NCBI RefSeq assembly: GCF_008831285.2
Contig: NC_045147.1
Location: 17,462,854-17,526,853 of the forward strand
DNA: 64,000 nt
Direction: 5' to 3'
DNA from: Nymphaea colorata
Taxonomy: Eukaryota; Streptophyta; Magnoliopsida; Nymphaeales; Nymphaeaceae
This document shows positions 1 through 12,500 of the stretch, piece after piece (position 1 is the stretch's first letter; each line of letters opens with the position of its first letter). The notes under the pieces are model-generated. The model did not search any database, was not told where the DNA came from, and worked only from the letters and a program-made list of their open reading frames with translations. The position numbers and the translations under genes are program-made.

Positions 1-2039
1 CGCAAGACTTAAAGGTGAAGGAAGTCAAGGTTCCATTGGGCAGATGGGGGTCGAATACCCCGAGGATTTCTCGAGTCTGAACCTAAAGATGAAGGAGAGA
101 TCAAACTTATGTGTTATTAGAATCTAAGTTAGTGGGTAATTCTCAAGTTTCAATCTACGACACATAAGTTTTACGTGGTCTGCACACAGTGTTCTCTTAT
201 CGCACAAAAACTTCAAAGCAAGTTGTATGTTAGGCTCCTAACAAGAGACTGCATGTTAGCTGTAGAAATCGTAAAAACATCCTTGCCCCTTACAAGGAAC
301 AAATGAAATTGGAAAAAATATATTTTGTAAAAGATGAAAAGACCCTTTGTTGAAACTTTCCCTTATTAGGCACATAAAATGGAATCCAGCCTCCCTGTGG
401 ATGTGGATGAGTAAGGAGGCGGCTCGTGTTATGAAGAGGCAGGGTCGAACACGAACTACCATTGAATCGAGACTCGAATTTTAGGTTTTTTAAACTGTTT
501 TCATAACCTTTCTTTTTCTTTGTAAGAATCTCTTTTAAAACTTTTTTCAAGATATTTTGATCATTACACAAACTTTTTATGCACGTGAATGCACATTTAA
601 TCAGTCCCTGAAGGTAATAACAAAATAGTCTAAACCCCCAAACTCGTGGATCGAGAAAATACTTAAAAGAAGCTCAACTTTTAGCTACTTTTGCTTTTAG
701 CTACCCACGGCATCCCCGTTATTGCAAAAAACCACCTGAAATTTCACGGATCTAGGGAATGTCTTTTGACGGTCTTGCCCCTTCTCATAATGGTAGGCCA
801 GAGAAACGGACCAAGCAGCGAAAGGCAGCTCGACCCACAGACCACTTTTTCTGGACATCCTAAAGGGATGAGTTAGTTAGCCCAGCTTTTAGCTAAGCTC
901 ATTAGTACATGTAAACAGGTCAAGTACAAACAAAGGTACTTTTGACTATGCATAGGGAATTGTTCCGTCAAATTAATTGATCAGATTGGAAACTCTCTCA
1001 GTATGAAGAATGCCGTCTTCTAAAGCTGTCAATAGACAATCACCCCCTTTCTTTTCAAAACTCATGAACGCAGTTTTGACACAAGAAACTTGAGTTTTGG
1101 TCAATAATAAAAAGTTAATTAAGGGGGAACAAACTGTGGACTCGAGCACTTATTTTAGATATTGCATATCTCTAGGCTGTTAAATGAAAAATCTACACGA
1201 GCGGGACAATCATATATGCATGTTTCTAATTTTGTCTTTTGACATAGATTTCTGTCTTCATTGATTAAGAGTCATGTGCCAATTTGGTAAAAGGAAGTCC
1301 TGCTTCTAGGGCTCTTTTTTGCATGTCCTTATTTTTTGAACACTTGAGACGATTTGTGAAATATTTTACCTAATCCTGCTCTAAGGGTTGCGAGAAGAGT
1401 TGTTTGTGATCATAAAGCTAGGAAAAATGCTTAAGACCAGATACAGGTAACTAGAAGTGAAAAAACGAGAGAAGCTCACAAACAAAATATATATAAAAGA
1501 TCGTTTGGTAGCAAGGACACTAAGTAATTGTATCATGAATCTATCCTAACAATTGAGATATATTAATGAAATATTAGAACCCATGCTTTATGATTCTAGT
1601 CCAATTTTTGGGCAAATTTATGGGACACTCATAAAAAGTGTCTCTTCTCCAAACTATCTATAAGGAATGGGTGTTGACCGAGTTCTATAGTTACGTGTTT
1701 ACACATTATATTTCAATATTTACTTTTACATTTGAGAGTTACTGTAAAGTAGCTCGTGCATGTGGAACCATTTTCTTAGCTATAATATTCAATAAGTTGT
1801 GTTCTTCATCCCTGCTTTTCTTTTGTAGACTACAAGTTATGCCGAGCTTGTTCAAGTAAAATCTATACTTCCGTTCCGTGACATATAATCCTTAATTCTA
1901 TTTTCATGAAAATGAACAGGTCTGACATCGAGTCATCTGCACTAATTTCGTTCTCGTGACCTCATTTTGTTTAAAAAATGAGCCGGAGCTTGTATAAATC
2001 AGAACAGCTTCATCTGGTTTAGTAGCCAGATGGTTGATT
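1..2039. other. Intergenic, no gene recognised
   Basis: AT-rich sequence with only short open frames that have no recognisable domain or splice context. Nothing here supports a gene or a named transposon. Confidence 0.6.

Positions 2040-2040
<1 letters not shown>

Positions 2041-2094
<54 letters not shown>
2041..2094 (+). repeat. Compound (CT)n(CA)n microsatellite
   Basis: An uninterrupted CT tract runs directly into a CA tract. The flanks look faintly tRNA-like: a segment resembling an A box lies just before it and GTTCGTATCC just after it. The microsatellite may therefore sit inside a decayed SINE, but that is weak inference. Confidence 0.9.
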
Positions 2095-2095
2095 G

Positions 2096-2975
2096 TTCGT
2101 ATCCTGGTGCAGATTTCTCCTGTTCAGCTTGCAGAGGTGCAATGGGTGCATCCATTTTTGGACAAGTACCAGAAAGGCACAAGTCTCAAACAGAAGTGTT
2201 GAAGTTTATGCCATTTTTTCCTCAACTGGATCACCTGATCCGTCTGTAAACGGGAAGTCCATAGTCATCCCAAAACCCCCAACACTTGTCGAGCGTTTCT
2301 TTTCCCATATTAATAGAAAGAAAGGAAACAAGGTAGGAGGAAGGCGATTAAGCTTCTCCTGCAGTGTGCAACTTGAGTGGTAGAGATAATGCACATCCCA
2401 AAAGGAGGCCCACTCTGCAATTCAATTACGTTATATCAGAGTAGCATTTATGATGGAATTCCTACTCCCTAGACCACATGGTTCTCATAATTATGACAAA
2501 TGACCCTCCCAGAGATGACACTTACTGGACCTACACCTTGACAGGAAGAGCCCCCAGCAGTATATCTTGCAAGGACAAGACTGGAGATGAGAAAAGGGAA
2601 AGAAAAACTTTCAGCACTTTAAACGTGCAAAGTTTTTAATGTAAGTTTGCGGCAGCTGTTTGGCTCTTATCGTTTTCAGTTTTTGATTTAACGTGTTTAG
2701 CCGTCCCGCACCTGACCTATCTCCAATCTTCAGAAACACTGCAACAGTAGTAATTGTGTTACTGTCCTCTCAATGTTGATCACACACTCCTATAACAGGT
2801 GTTTCATAAATTTGTTTCATTTAAAAAAAAAAAATATAATAATAAAAATATGTTACTCTTACCAAACGGCTCGTTGGTGGTTATGTACTATTTTAGTATT
2901 TCATGAATCTACCTCAATTTTAAAGGTAGGTTCATGCAACTGTTCTATTAGTCAAATGACTTGTTAAAGTTGTTA
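2096..2975. other. Intergenic, no gene recognised
   Basis: Overlapping short open frames on both strands near 2100-2400 are not recognisable. The rest is low-complexity AT-rich sequence with an A-tract near 2823. Confidence 0.5.
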
Positions 2976-3173
2976 ATTTGATTACCGGAACCGGGCATCC
3001 ATGTTCTCTGTTCCAGTCATTCCATGGCAAGCGGTGGAGTACATGAAACACCTAGAACAGTTCTTTATCAAGAGCTTATTTTTTGCGTCCTTGCATCCCT
3101 TGTTTGGTAAGGCCAATTGGAACAGAAAACCAACCCTGTTCCTGAAGTAGCCGTTGTGTCCAGCAATCAAATG
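2976..3173. mobile_element. Candidate short MITE with imperfect terminal inverted repeats
   Basis: The left edge reads TTTGATTACCGGAAC and the reverse complement of the right edge reads TTTGATTGCTGGACAC. Both ends lead inward to a TCTGTTCC motif. The size of about 200 bp and the lack of coding potential suit a MITE. No clean target-site duplication was found, so the superfamily is open. Confidence 0.35.
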
Positions 3174-3520
3174 ACTTTTTTATGTGAGATTCAGTTTTCA
3201 TGGTGACTTAACTATATATTAAACCTTTAATATGGTCAAAATTAGATTTGACCCTTTAGCTTCGTTAGGCTTTACTTCGTTTATTTTCGTTTTTCTTTTT
3301 CCCTTAAACTATGAATTGCCTTGGGTAGTTGCATGATAGTCATAGGTCATTAATGTTTGTCTTAGTAGTTGACCTAAAGTTTCATATTACAAACTCTATG
3401 ATCTTAAAATTCAAACACGAGGGTCCAAGCAACTCTGTCTCACTCAATCGTGGGGGAGGGGGGAGAGAGATCTTATCATATCTGCAATACATCGAGTTGG
3501 GATTGAGAGCTAAATCTAAT

Positions 3521-3840
3521 TAGGGATGCACACCGACTCGACTTAAAAGAGCTCGAGCTTGACCTCGACTCGACTCCATGGTATAGACTCAAGCTCAACT
3601 CGATTATAAAGCATCGAACTTGTGTTCGAGCACATTAACTTGTTTAACTAATTCAACTATGATGAATTGGGTTTACATAGTCGAACTAACCGGAGTTTAA
3701 ACGAGTCAAATTCTTACAACTCAAATGCGATTCATTTAACATTTGGAGTATAAATTTAAACTTGATTCTAATGCGATACATTTCGAGTATAAATTTGAAC
3801 TTTAGTTGAGTTCTAGTTAGCTTGACTTAAGATTCACAGC
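3521..3840 (+). repeat. Dispersed repeat, GAGCTCGA-rich family, copy 1
   Basis: The segment opens with TAGGGATGCACACCGACTCG, is full of CTCGA/GAGCT motifs and closes with a TTCACAGCCCC-like end. Ends of the type AGGG(T)G.CAC are common on non-autonomous DNA elements in plants. A second copy in the same orientation lies at 4804-5165, with the same order of sub-motifs (TGTTTAACT, TTCTTACAA, TTTAACATTT, GTATAAATTTGAACT). Confidence 0.6.
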
Positions 3841-3845
3841 CCCGA

Positions 3846-4803
3846 ATTATGAGTGGCCTGCACAACTTAACCTGGGCATCCTCGCATCCTCGATATCCAA
3901 AGCTGCCATCTTCCTTGTTGAATAGGGAGTCCCTCTCGTTTGAAAGGGAACGATGGGGAGAGAAAAAAAAAATCGTCCTCATCAATGGGTCAGGTAGAGG
4001 AATGGGACTTTTGCTATGGAAGAAATCAATGCGATGACACCCCAATGGCGAAATAAAGGAGGGGGCCCCCCTTGAATTAGAGGCTGCTTCCTTTTCAAGA
4101 CCTCAAAGAGAAAATGACATCTCCGCGACAAGGATGCCCCCAAAGTCTTTAATGGCGGACGCACCCAAACCAATCTTTCCTTCTTCACTTGCCTTCTCAA
4201 ACCCTCCCCAACTTCCATACCCATCCCGATATTTACTTCCTTTGTCTTCAAGACTCGAGTGGTCCAGTGAAGGAAAAAGAAAAGGGAAAAGCATTCAATT
4301 CAAATGTGTGGAAAAGCCATCGACATACGACCGATTTTGATGTCACACATGGATCATGCAAAGCATCTTATTGGACAAGGAGAACACCTTATGTGTTCGT
4401 GGCCTCCGCCTCTCTGCCTTCAATTTCTCAGAGACCAACGAATGGCAGCATCACGCGCACGTCTGCAGAAGATGTTTGCTTCTGCACTTGCCGCTTTCTC
4501 TGCTCTGCAGTGCTCTGGATCTCAACCTTAATTCCGGAGCAGTGGCAGAATCTTTAAAATATACAGCTTTTGAGTTGAAGGGTGTCACATAAAAAAAAAA
4601 AATTGTGAAACATACGATTCAAATGAAGCCTGCATCCATAAACATGAACAGGAATGTGTATTTCAGTAATGCAACCTCTTCTTCCTTTCAAATGCCTTTT
4701 GTTCTAGCTTTTACGACTATGAGACTAGAAGCACCGACATCCCACTGTCTTTAAACGACAACTCGATTCCATGACCTTTGGATCCATGACAAGCCCGGGC
4801 AAT
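3846..4803. other. Intergenic, overlapping unassigned open frames
   Basis: Several overlapping frames of 60-122 codons occur on both strands between 3827 and 4592. None shows a domain, signal peptide or splice pattern that I recognise. The overlap in every frame suggests compositional bias rather than a gene. Confidence 0.5.
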
Positions 4804-5165
4804 TCAAGTAGGATTGCACATGAATCAAGTTAAGCTTGAATTAGACCAGTTTGAGCTTGACTTGATTCATCAAAACTTGAGCTCCAACTCGACCAGAACT
4901 CGATAAAACAAGCTCCAGTTCGACTCGACAATATAGTGGTGTTGAGATCGAACTCAATTCATTTAACTCATTTATGTTAAACATGTCATTTTCTTTTAAA
5001 TTGTTTAACTCGATTAAACTGGTTTAGTTGCTACTTATTTGACTAATTTTTTATTACAATTCTACATCTTGATCGCAAATTTAAACAAGGTTCTTACAAT
5101 TTGAACTGGAGTTGTTTAACATTTCGGGCATACATTTGAACTCGAGCTGACTCGACTCTTTGTGG
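4804..5165 (+). repeat. Dispersed repeat, GAGCTCGA-rich family, copy 2
   Basis: It begins near TAGGATTGCACATGAATC and is collinear with the copy at 3521-3840, sharing the sub-motifs listed there. A shorter related stretch occurs near 7320-7440 and another inside the DiT2 intron near 11655-11750. Confidence 0.55.
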
Positions 5166-5705
5166 AAGGCCCCATTGGGATCAGAGGAAAGGAATTCAAT
5201 TATCTTGACTTACTCTAGTCTAAAGGCGTTGGCCCGCATGCCTCCATAGCCTTTTTGTTTGGCTTCAACCAACTATTGGCTCTAGCATCTTGCTGTTGCC
5301 CTTTTACGCGAATGTGGCCTCTGCAAACGACAGGGTCAGTCAACCAACTAGTCTTGTGGTGCCAAAGACTTGACTGCTATGTGGGGCAAGGTTGGGTAAC
5401 ACAATCTTGGCCTCATTGATTTCGGCTTTGCTGCTAGATAATAAGAAAGAAGCAGTAGCTGTGGGGGAGACGGAACAGCAGTGAAATGGTGAGTGGCCTT
5501 CGGGTTCACTGTCTGAATAGTTTACAAGTTATACAATCGATTCTTTTTTGAAAATCTGCCTGTTCATCCTATGTTTCTCATCTTTCTTTTAGCTGCCGTT
5601 AACGGACGAATTCTTCTCATCCGTTGCAACTAGAGATCCGCTTTCCCTGAATATTTACTCCAAACATGTGGATTGATATCATACAGTGAGAGCATAATGA
5701 TGCCT

Positions 5706-5792
5706 GATGATAGAACAACAAACATTTGTCAATTATGTACCGTGTTCTGATTATAGAACAACAAACATTTGTCAAATATGTACAGTGTTCAA
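5706..5792 (+). repeat. Two-copy tandem repeat, about 50 bp unit
   Basis: A segment containing TAGAACAACAAACATTTGTC followed by a TATGTAC.GTGTTC motif occurs twice back to back with a few differences. It has no coding meaning that I can see. Confidence 0.75.
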
Positions 5793-6874
5793 TCCTTTTC
5801 TGAGAACGACGTCCTCTTGTTTCCCGTACAACAGTGTATCCAGAAATCGATTGGAAAACAAAGGGAAGAGACAAAGAAAGGAAAATTGGAAATGGTTTCT
5901 TTTCCTGCATGTGTAAGGAATAAGGATATATATTTCCGGATATGACAAAATGAGCAGTCTCAGATAGTTGCCTTCTGGCAAGTGTAGAAACTAGAACTCA
6001 CAAATTCATGAATGGAAAAAATGCACTTTGTGACGTTAGTGTTAGATATGAATGCCGTCATATTGGAACTAAGATGGGTAAAGTAATGGTTTTCTAAATA
6101 TCTATAGGATCCAAACACTCTCGTTCAATGGTTCACGAGGCTCAGCATTTGAAACAACTTTTGAAATTTGATTATTGGCAATGTTTCATTTGTTTCAAAA
6201 GTTGCTTTATGTAGTCACAAATGGTGCTCATCGACTATACATAAATCTGCTTAAATATATATATTATACCAAATAGATGATTGAAAGAAAAATATATATA
6301 AAAAAAAGTGAAAACTAAATGGTTATGTGACTCAAAAAAACGAGTATATGTGTCTGATGGAAATGAAGTTCAGACCCATAAAAAAAAAAACATTAGCTTG
6401 GTTCCATATAAAGTGCCGATGCCTTGAGAAAGTTGATGACAAAAAATCATCCGATGAAGAAAGGTTGCTCGATGATGTATGGCACAGCGGGGACTAACCT
6501 CGGATGGAATTTTGTTAGGGCAATGATGAGGCACCAACCAATAAATTATTGGACTTATGTCGTTTCACTCTTGCTTGATCACCTAGCGGATAACCTGGTC
6601 CGTGCTCGATGGGTCATCTTTCATAATAGGCCAATTAGAAAGTTCAGAGTCCCTTCTTCTCTATTAGGCAGAAGCGGAACAATCAAAAGAAATGCACTCA
6701 GAACCTATAATTTTCTATCCACATAGTAAGCCCTTTTATCTGTTAAATAAGAGTCCAAGTTAGCCACATTCTCCAATGCACGAGTCTAGATTGAGTTAAG
6801 GTAATTTTGTGCAATTGCTCATGGTCTCACTGTTAAAATTTTCAGGAACTGCAAAATTTGAATCAAGGGCATCT
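5793..6874. other. Intergenic, no gene recognised
   Basis: AT-rich sequence. A 100-codon open frame at 6424-6726 has no recognisable domain and no splice context. Confidence 0.5.
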
Positions 6875-6877
6875 CAA

Positions 6878-7170
6878 GAAAGTAGGCAGCCGACCGGCTT
6901 TTCGATCTCCAGCCCGAGTTGGTTCGGGCCCGGTTCGTAAAGGATGGTTTCCGGCCGAACCCGACCACATCCTAATGCTCACACACACACACACATATAT
7001 ATATAGATTATTTTATTATGCATTTTTTAATTCTAAATATTTGTTTATTTATTAAATTTATATATTTTTAATATTTATTTATTAAAAGTGGACCGATCCA
7101 GGCCAGGCCTGGGCCTGAGTCAGACTTTGAATCATGCTGGGCCAGGCCAGCCGTATGCACAGCCCTATAT
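6878..7170. repeat. GGCC-rich dispersed repeat with AT-rich core
   Basis: Both flanks are built of GGCC/GGGCC motifs (for example CGGGCCCGG at the left, CCAGGCCTGGGCC at the right) around an AT-rich core containing an (AC)n(AT)n tract. The right end TGCACAGCCCTAT resembles the inverted form of the TAGGG.TG.GCA ends common on plant non-autonomous DNA transposons. The exact boundaries are uncertain. Confidence 0.45.
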
Positions 7171-7174
7171 CCGA

Positions 7175-9599
7175 CAGTTGAGATGGTCCTCTGGTTTTAC
7201 CCTGTTTCCATGCTGGTTTAGGACTGACTTTTTCCTTCAGGTTTCAAATGAGAAAAATTAAGGGCAAAACTCCCAGAAGTATATTACTTTACAAAACATT
7301 AAAGATTTGCATTTAGGGGCGTTGACCCCCTGACTTCAATTCAAGCTGAGCCTACTCGATCTCTGGTTGAGCCTTTAAACACATAGCTCAAGCTCAGCTG
7401 GAAATCAAGTTGAGCTCGACTGAAAGTACCTGAAGCTTCAGCCAAGCAGAGCGTGAAGTATATTTTTCCCTCAACCATTAAAGAGCACTAGATACGCCAA
7501 TGAAGTTAGAAATGAGATCCTACTGTAAACGAATGAAAGGAGGCACTCGTTACACCAACAGTTTTCTTCATAAAGAACGTGAAACTTACTACATTTTGTG
7601 CTGTGAATAAGTCTAGTCAATCTGACATGAACGAAAATCGCCCGACTTGAGCTCATCTTCTTTTACTAAGAAGGTTCAATTTTGGCTAGCATCATGACAT
7701 GACTTGTTTGCTGAACAGGTAAAGCTCGTCTAGTCCGACTAATTGTGCGGACTTTATTTCACTGTATTCATATCATTTGGCTTAAGTAGCATACATTAAT
7801 GCTTTCTATCCATGATTCCCATCCAAGGTCATCATCAACGCATATTAACGGCTAGAAACATGAGCGACTCTTTACTAGAACCCCGTGGCTCAAGCAGACT
7901 CCTCGCTTCTAATGAGGGAGAAGCTCTCCACTAGCATTTCACGAGACTACCTTTCATTGCTAAAAGGAGCTCATAAACCTCTAGACCTTGCCTCGGACCT
8001 GCATATTGAAAAGGGAGGTCTCAATACTCTGGATGAATCTCACAACAATCTGATGCGACCCTACCAAGTCTCAGCTCGACACCTGCCCTTCAAGGGAACA
8101 AGAAAAAGCAAAGTTATTTGTGTCAAGATAATAAGAAATGAACTTTTGGCAGCCTAGCTACATGGTTTATGCAATAGAAGACATTTTAAACTGTAATGCA
8201 GGAATCGTCTTTTGAGACGATTGTTTCTATGACAAAGGAAGGAGATGAAGCACCTGAACTGGGTAAATCCACACCGCACTTTCTCCTGTCAACCAAGAGA
8301 AGAAGGATCAGGCCTTAGTAAATCCACAGTGCAACTGTTTCTCGTCAAGATTCATGAAGTTATGTTTCAGCTATCATGCCATCCATTTGGGCATCTTGCA
8401 GAGTGGCGGCCTGCAGCACGTCCGGCCAAACTAAGTCCGACAAAGTACCAGCTTCAGACCACTCTTGTCTTATAGCTCCAGTTTCATGCAACCGATGGAA
8501 TCATCTCACGTGGCTGGTTTTGGCAGATCCATTGACAGCTAGCGACGACAAGATGCGGTGGAAATGAATAATCATCCAAAGTTCCGGGCGTTGCACGTAT
8601 TCATAATGACAACTCATAATATTACAAGAAACAAGTCGCAAGCACCTTAGAATGACACCGACATTATTATCAATATACATTACCATAGCGAGGTCTTCCG
8701 TTTCAGCCTAAAAAATTATTACCAATAAATTCCAAATTTGATGTTAAGCTGTCCTTTCAGCACCGGTGGCGGAGTCACATAGATTGCTGTGGGCAGTTGC
8801 CGAACCCAGCCTCTCAATTTTTCCTTCATAATATTTACTTTCAGTACTCCTAAAATATGTAAATTTCAGTACCCCTTCAAGAATAAAAATATTTTCCGTC
8901 TCCGCCAATGTTCAGCACCCATAAAAATGAAAAATTGCAGGGCAAACATACGACTAAGGTTGAGGAATATACTCGTGGCCTTCTCGTCCTTGGATAACAA
9001 GGAGATGGTAAAGGCACCTGTGGACGACGAATGCCAAAAGGAACCAACGAGTGTATGCCATACAATGATGATTAGATGAATTTGAGAAATAAAGACTGAA
9101 AATAAAAATATATTAATCTGCTGATTTTCGAGCAAGATGGGCCAGTACAAAAATGGCATCAGAATAACTACCCGGCATCAAATTCAAGAATCCATCAGAT
9201 CTCAATGACTAAGATCTCCCATCCTTCTGTTCGGATGTAAAAATTTCAAGCTAGACCCAAATGCACTCAAGCTACCAGGCTCTTCAGTCGTCACACTCAG
9301 GGGCGGTCTGAATGAGAGTGTCATCATCGCCTCTGGAGCACTGCATGGCTTGTGACGATTGACCCAATATGTGACCATGAGAATTGATGACTGACGACAG
9401 AAATGAACTCTGAATGACGAAACAAGTCAGTTGCAGTTGAAGTGCAAATGTGCTCTGCTCGGAACTCTTTGAATTTATTCGGTCTCCGACCACTGGATGC
9501 CAAGCTGGTGGTTTAAGAAAGCTTGATCGTAAGAATCATATTCCAGAAGTAGAAAGCGGCATGCAAAAGATTCAATCAATACCTACAGGATCAGAGAAT
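7175..9599. other. Intergenic, no gene recognised
   Basis: It contains a fragment of the GAGCTCGA repeat family near 7320-7440 and an unassigned 90-codon frame at 7885-8157. No domain, promoter pair or splice signals could be tied together. The last few hundred bases should contain the 3' UTR of the minus-strand gene that ends at 9600. Confidence 0.5.
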
Positions 9600-12500
9600 T
9601 CAAAAGAGACCCAAGAACTTCCACCAGAAGGTCCCCACCGTGCCCCAAATCAGAGCATTTATGACAGCAGTAATGAACCCCACCCTGAAAACATCAGGAA
9701 GCTCCACGTATCCCGCTGGAAATAAGGAAAAGACAGATGCTTGAGTTTAACTGGAGGATGAGTTAAAGAATTTCCCATCCAATTTGAATGGGCCAAGGAC
9801 CAACTAATTTCTTCAGGTTAAAGTTTTTACAGACAATGTTTAGTGGCCTCACATATTCGCAAAGTAGAGGTGGATGAAGTTTGCATGCAGCTATAGCTGT
9901 AAACAGTTGCTTCTAGGCCAGACACATGTAATTAAAGCTATACCTGGCTACATCAATAGATGAATTTTGGTTTGATCAGATCGAAAGGTTAATAATCGCA
10001 TGCTACTAAGGAATGCTGGTCATGAAGTTGTCAGGCTACCACCACTCTCACCAAATGGAGGTATTTCTTATAAACTAAAGAGTATTTGAAGCCAGAAGGC
10101 TTACAATGTTCTTTGGTCAACAAGGTCAGTCACATATCCTAACCTTTTGGTATTTAGTTCCCCATACATCGTGAAGCAGGTTTCATCTATAGCTGCGACA
10201 TTCTAAATGTAGGTCCCCACCTGAGTTAGATTAGGTTAAGATCCTTGATCGGCCATATCCCCAGATAGGAAGGTGAAAGTAAAGATACAAGAAAAGTCAT
10301 GTTGCAGAAACAAATTTCCAAAATGATAATCTGAACAATGAATAACATAGAAAAAAAATCATACCTCCAAAATATACAGCAGCTTGCCCACTACTATAGT
10401 GTGTTAGTGCACCAAAAAGGTTAGTGTTATAGGCTAGTGCAAGAGCTGCCAGAACACCAGGTACCCCTGATGCCAAGTGCATGGCCAAAAATGCAGAATA
10501 CAGAGCACCCACATGGCCCGTCTGACTTGCAAATAGATAGTGGATCAAGAAGTACGCAGCCTGAAGAACACCAAATGCAGCAGGCCAACTTAATGAGAAG
10601 GTCTGAAGTGACTTTGCCACACAACTTGACATCCATGATACAATGCCAAGGTTTGTTAGTTGACCAGCCATTCCAACAAGGACAGCAAACCAAGCCAATG
10701 TGTCCCAGGCTGACTTCTCGGTCAAGCAATCATCCCAATTCAGCACCCCAAGAAGCAAAAGGACAGACAAACCAAGCATTGCAGTCACAACACTAGATAC
10801 ACCAATAGATTCTCTGTACATAAAAAATAATAAGTATCAGCTCCATCATTTCAGCAAACAATACAAGTTTGCAGACAGAGAACATTCATCCTTCGTATGC
10901 AGTGGTAAATACAAATGAGCCACCACATGAAAGTAATCTTTTCTGAGGACATCACTACGCATTAACTGGCCAAAGTAGCACGTCATATGAATAATAGCAA
11001 ATAAAAGTAACAGAAAATAGAGCTGAATCACTGGAATAAAACACAAAGTAGAACGCTGGAAGCCTGGAACAAAAAAGTGCTTCTTACAGATCTTCTGGCA
11101 TCTGCTTATAGACTCTCATCTTTCAGAGTTGTAAGACCAATACCACTTTTACTTTTTGAAAAGATGGAGAGAGAAACATGATTAAACAGCAAACTTTCCA
11201 TACTTTTTATTCTTCTATTTTCCAAAAGCACCAATAAATACCATCAGACATTTAAAAAGAAAAAAATGTTAGTGCAAATAAAAAGAAATTCTTATCTAGA
11301 AACATTAATTTCTCTACAGTTTTAGTTTGTTTAATATTGCCGAGATTTTGCTGATAAACTTCCAGAAAAGTAGAAAATTTGACAATCTCACATAAAAAGA
11401 CAAAAGCTGTGAGCTTAACAATGTCGGTATATTTTCTACAAACCAAATTTGATTCTTCATACTTCCTGTGGTGCACTCGGATCTAATGAGACAAAAAGGC
11501 ACATTTTACAACTGTTTTCAAATTCGTGACCACCTAATATTCAGCAAAAATAACAAGAAAAATTTTAAGATTCTAAAACATTTAGATTTTTGTGCTCTTT
11601 AATCACATCCAACAATGGGTTAGGAAACTACAAACTAGTAATTCAAGTATACCCATTTACAGAGTAAGCCAAGCTCAAGCTCAAACATAACTCGACTATG
11701 TCAGCTAAAAATAACAGTTCAAGTTTGTTCAAGCACAAGCCCATATCATCCATTTGTCACTGGAAGAATATTTTGCACAACCATCTAAACCACCATCACA
11801 AATATCACCAATTTTTTGAATATCATGATATTTTTTGCATTTGAAGCCAGCCAATATTATGGAAAAATATCATGATATTTTCAAAATATCATCAGAAAAT
11901 AATCATAGCAGTAATATCATGACTTTTTCCCCTTTTCTTTAATGATAAATATTTTATATGCACATTTTTCATTTTTTTCTTTTATAGTTAAAAATACTTT
12001 TATCGATGTTTGCCAATGTTTTTAAAATAAAAATAGTAGAAAAGATATTTTTTTAAAATTTGTAGTTAACAAAAAACATGAGCAACATTTATTAAGTTCC
12101 TTTTTAGGTCATCAAACTATGGTTTGCTATTTTCCAGGCTCCTATGCCCATTACTTATACGATGACCACAAGATAACAAAAGTTGTAAAATTCATCGTGG
12201 TAGACAGTTACCTTGAGGCAGTCACGCAATTAAGATTCATTTTTCTTTCATCATCTGGAAATAAAAATTGTCTTGTGCTAGCATGACATACCAACAAAAG
12301 TCTGAAATCACTAATCTTCTTTACTGATTTTCACAATTATTAACATGCTCATAATAATTGCTCGACTAAATTTCAAAGAATGAACATAAATTTATTTTAT
12401 CACTAAAGGAGTATCTTAAAAACCCCAAGAAAAACAAAAAAGAAAAAGAAAAAAGAAAATACAAGATATATTATATGCAGTTATAGAGCATAAACGAACA

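Noticed and set aside
30-60. A GGGGGTCGAATACCCC stretch resembling a tRNA T-arm
   Set aside because: No acceptor stem, D-arm or anticodon arm can be drawn around it.
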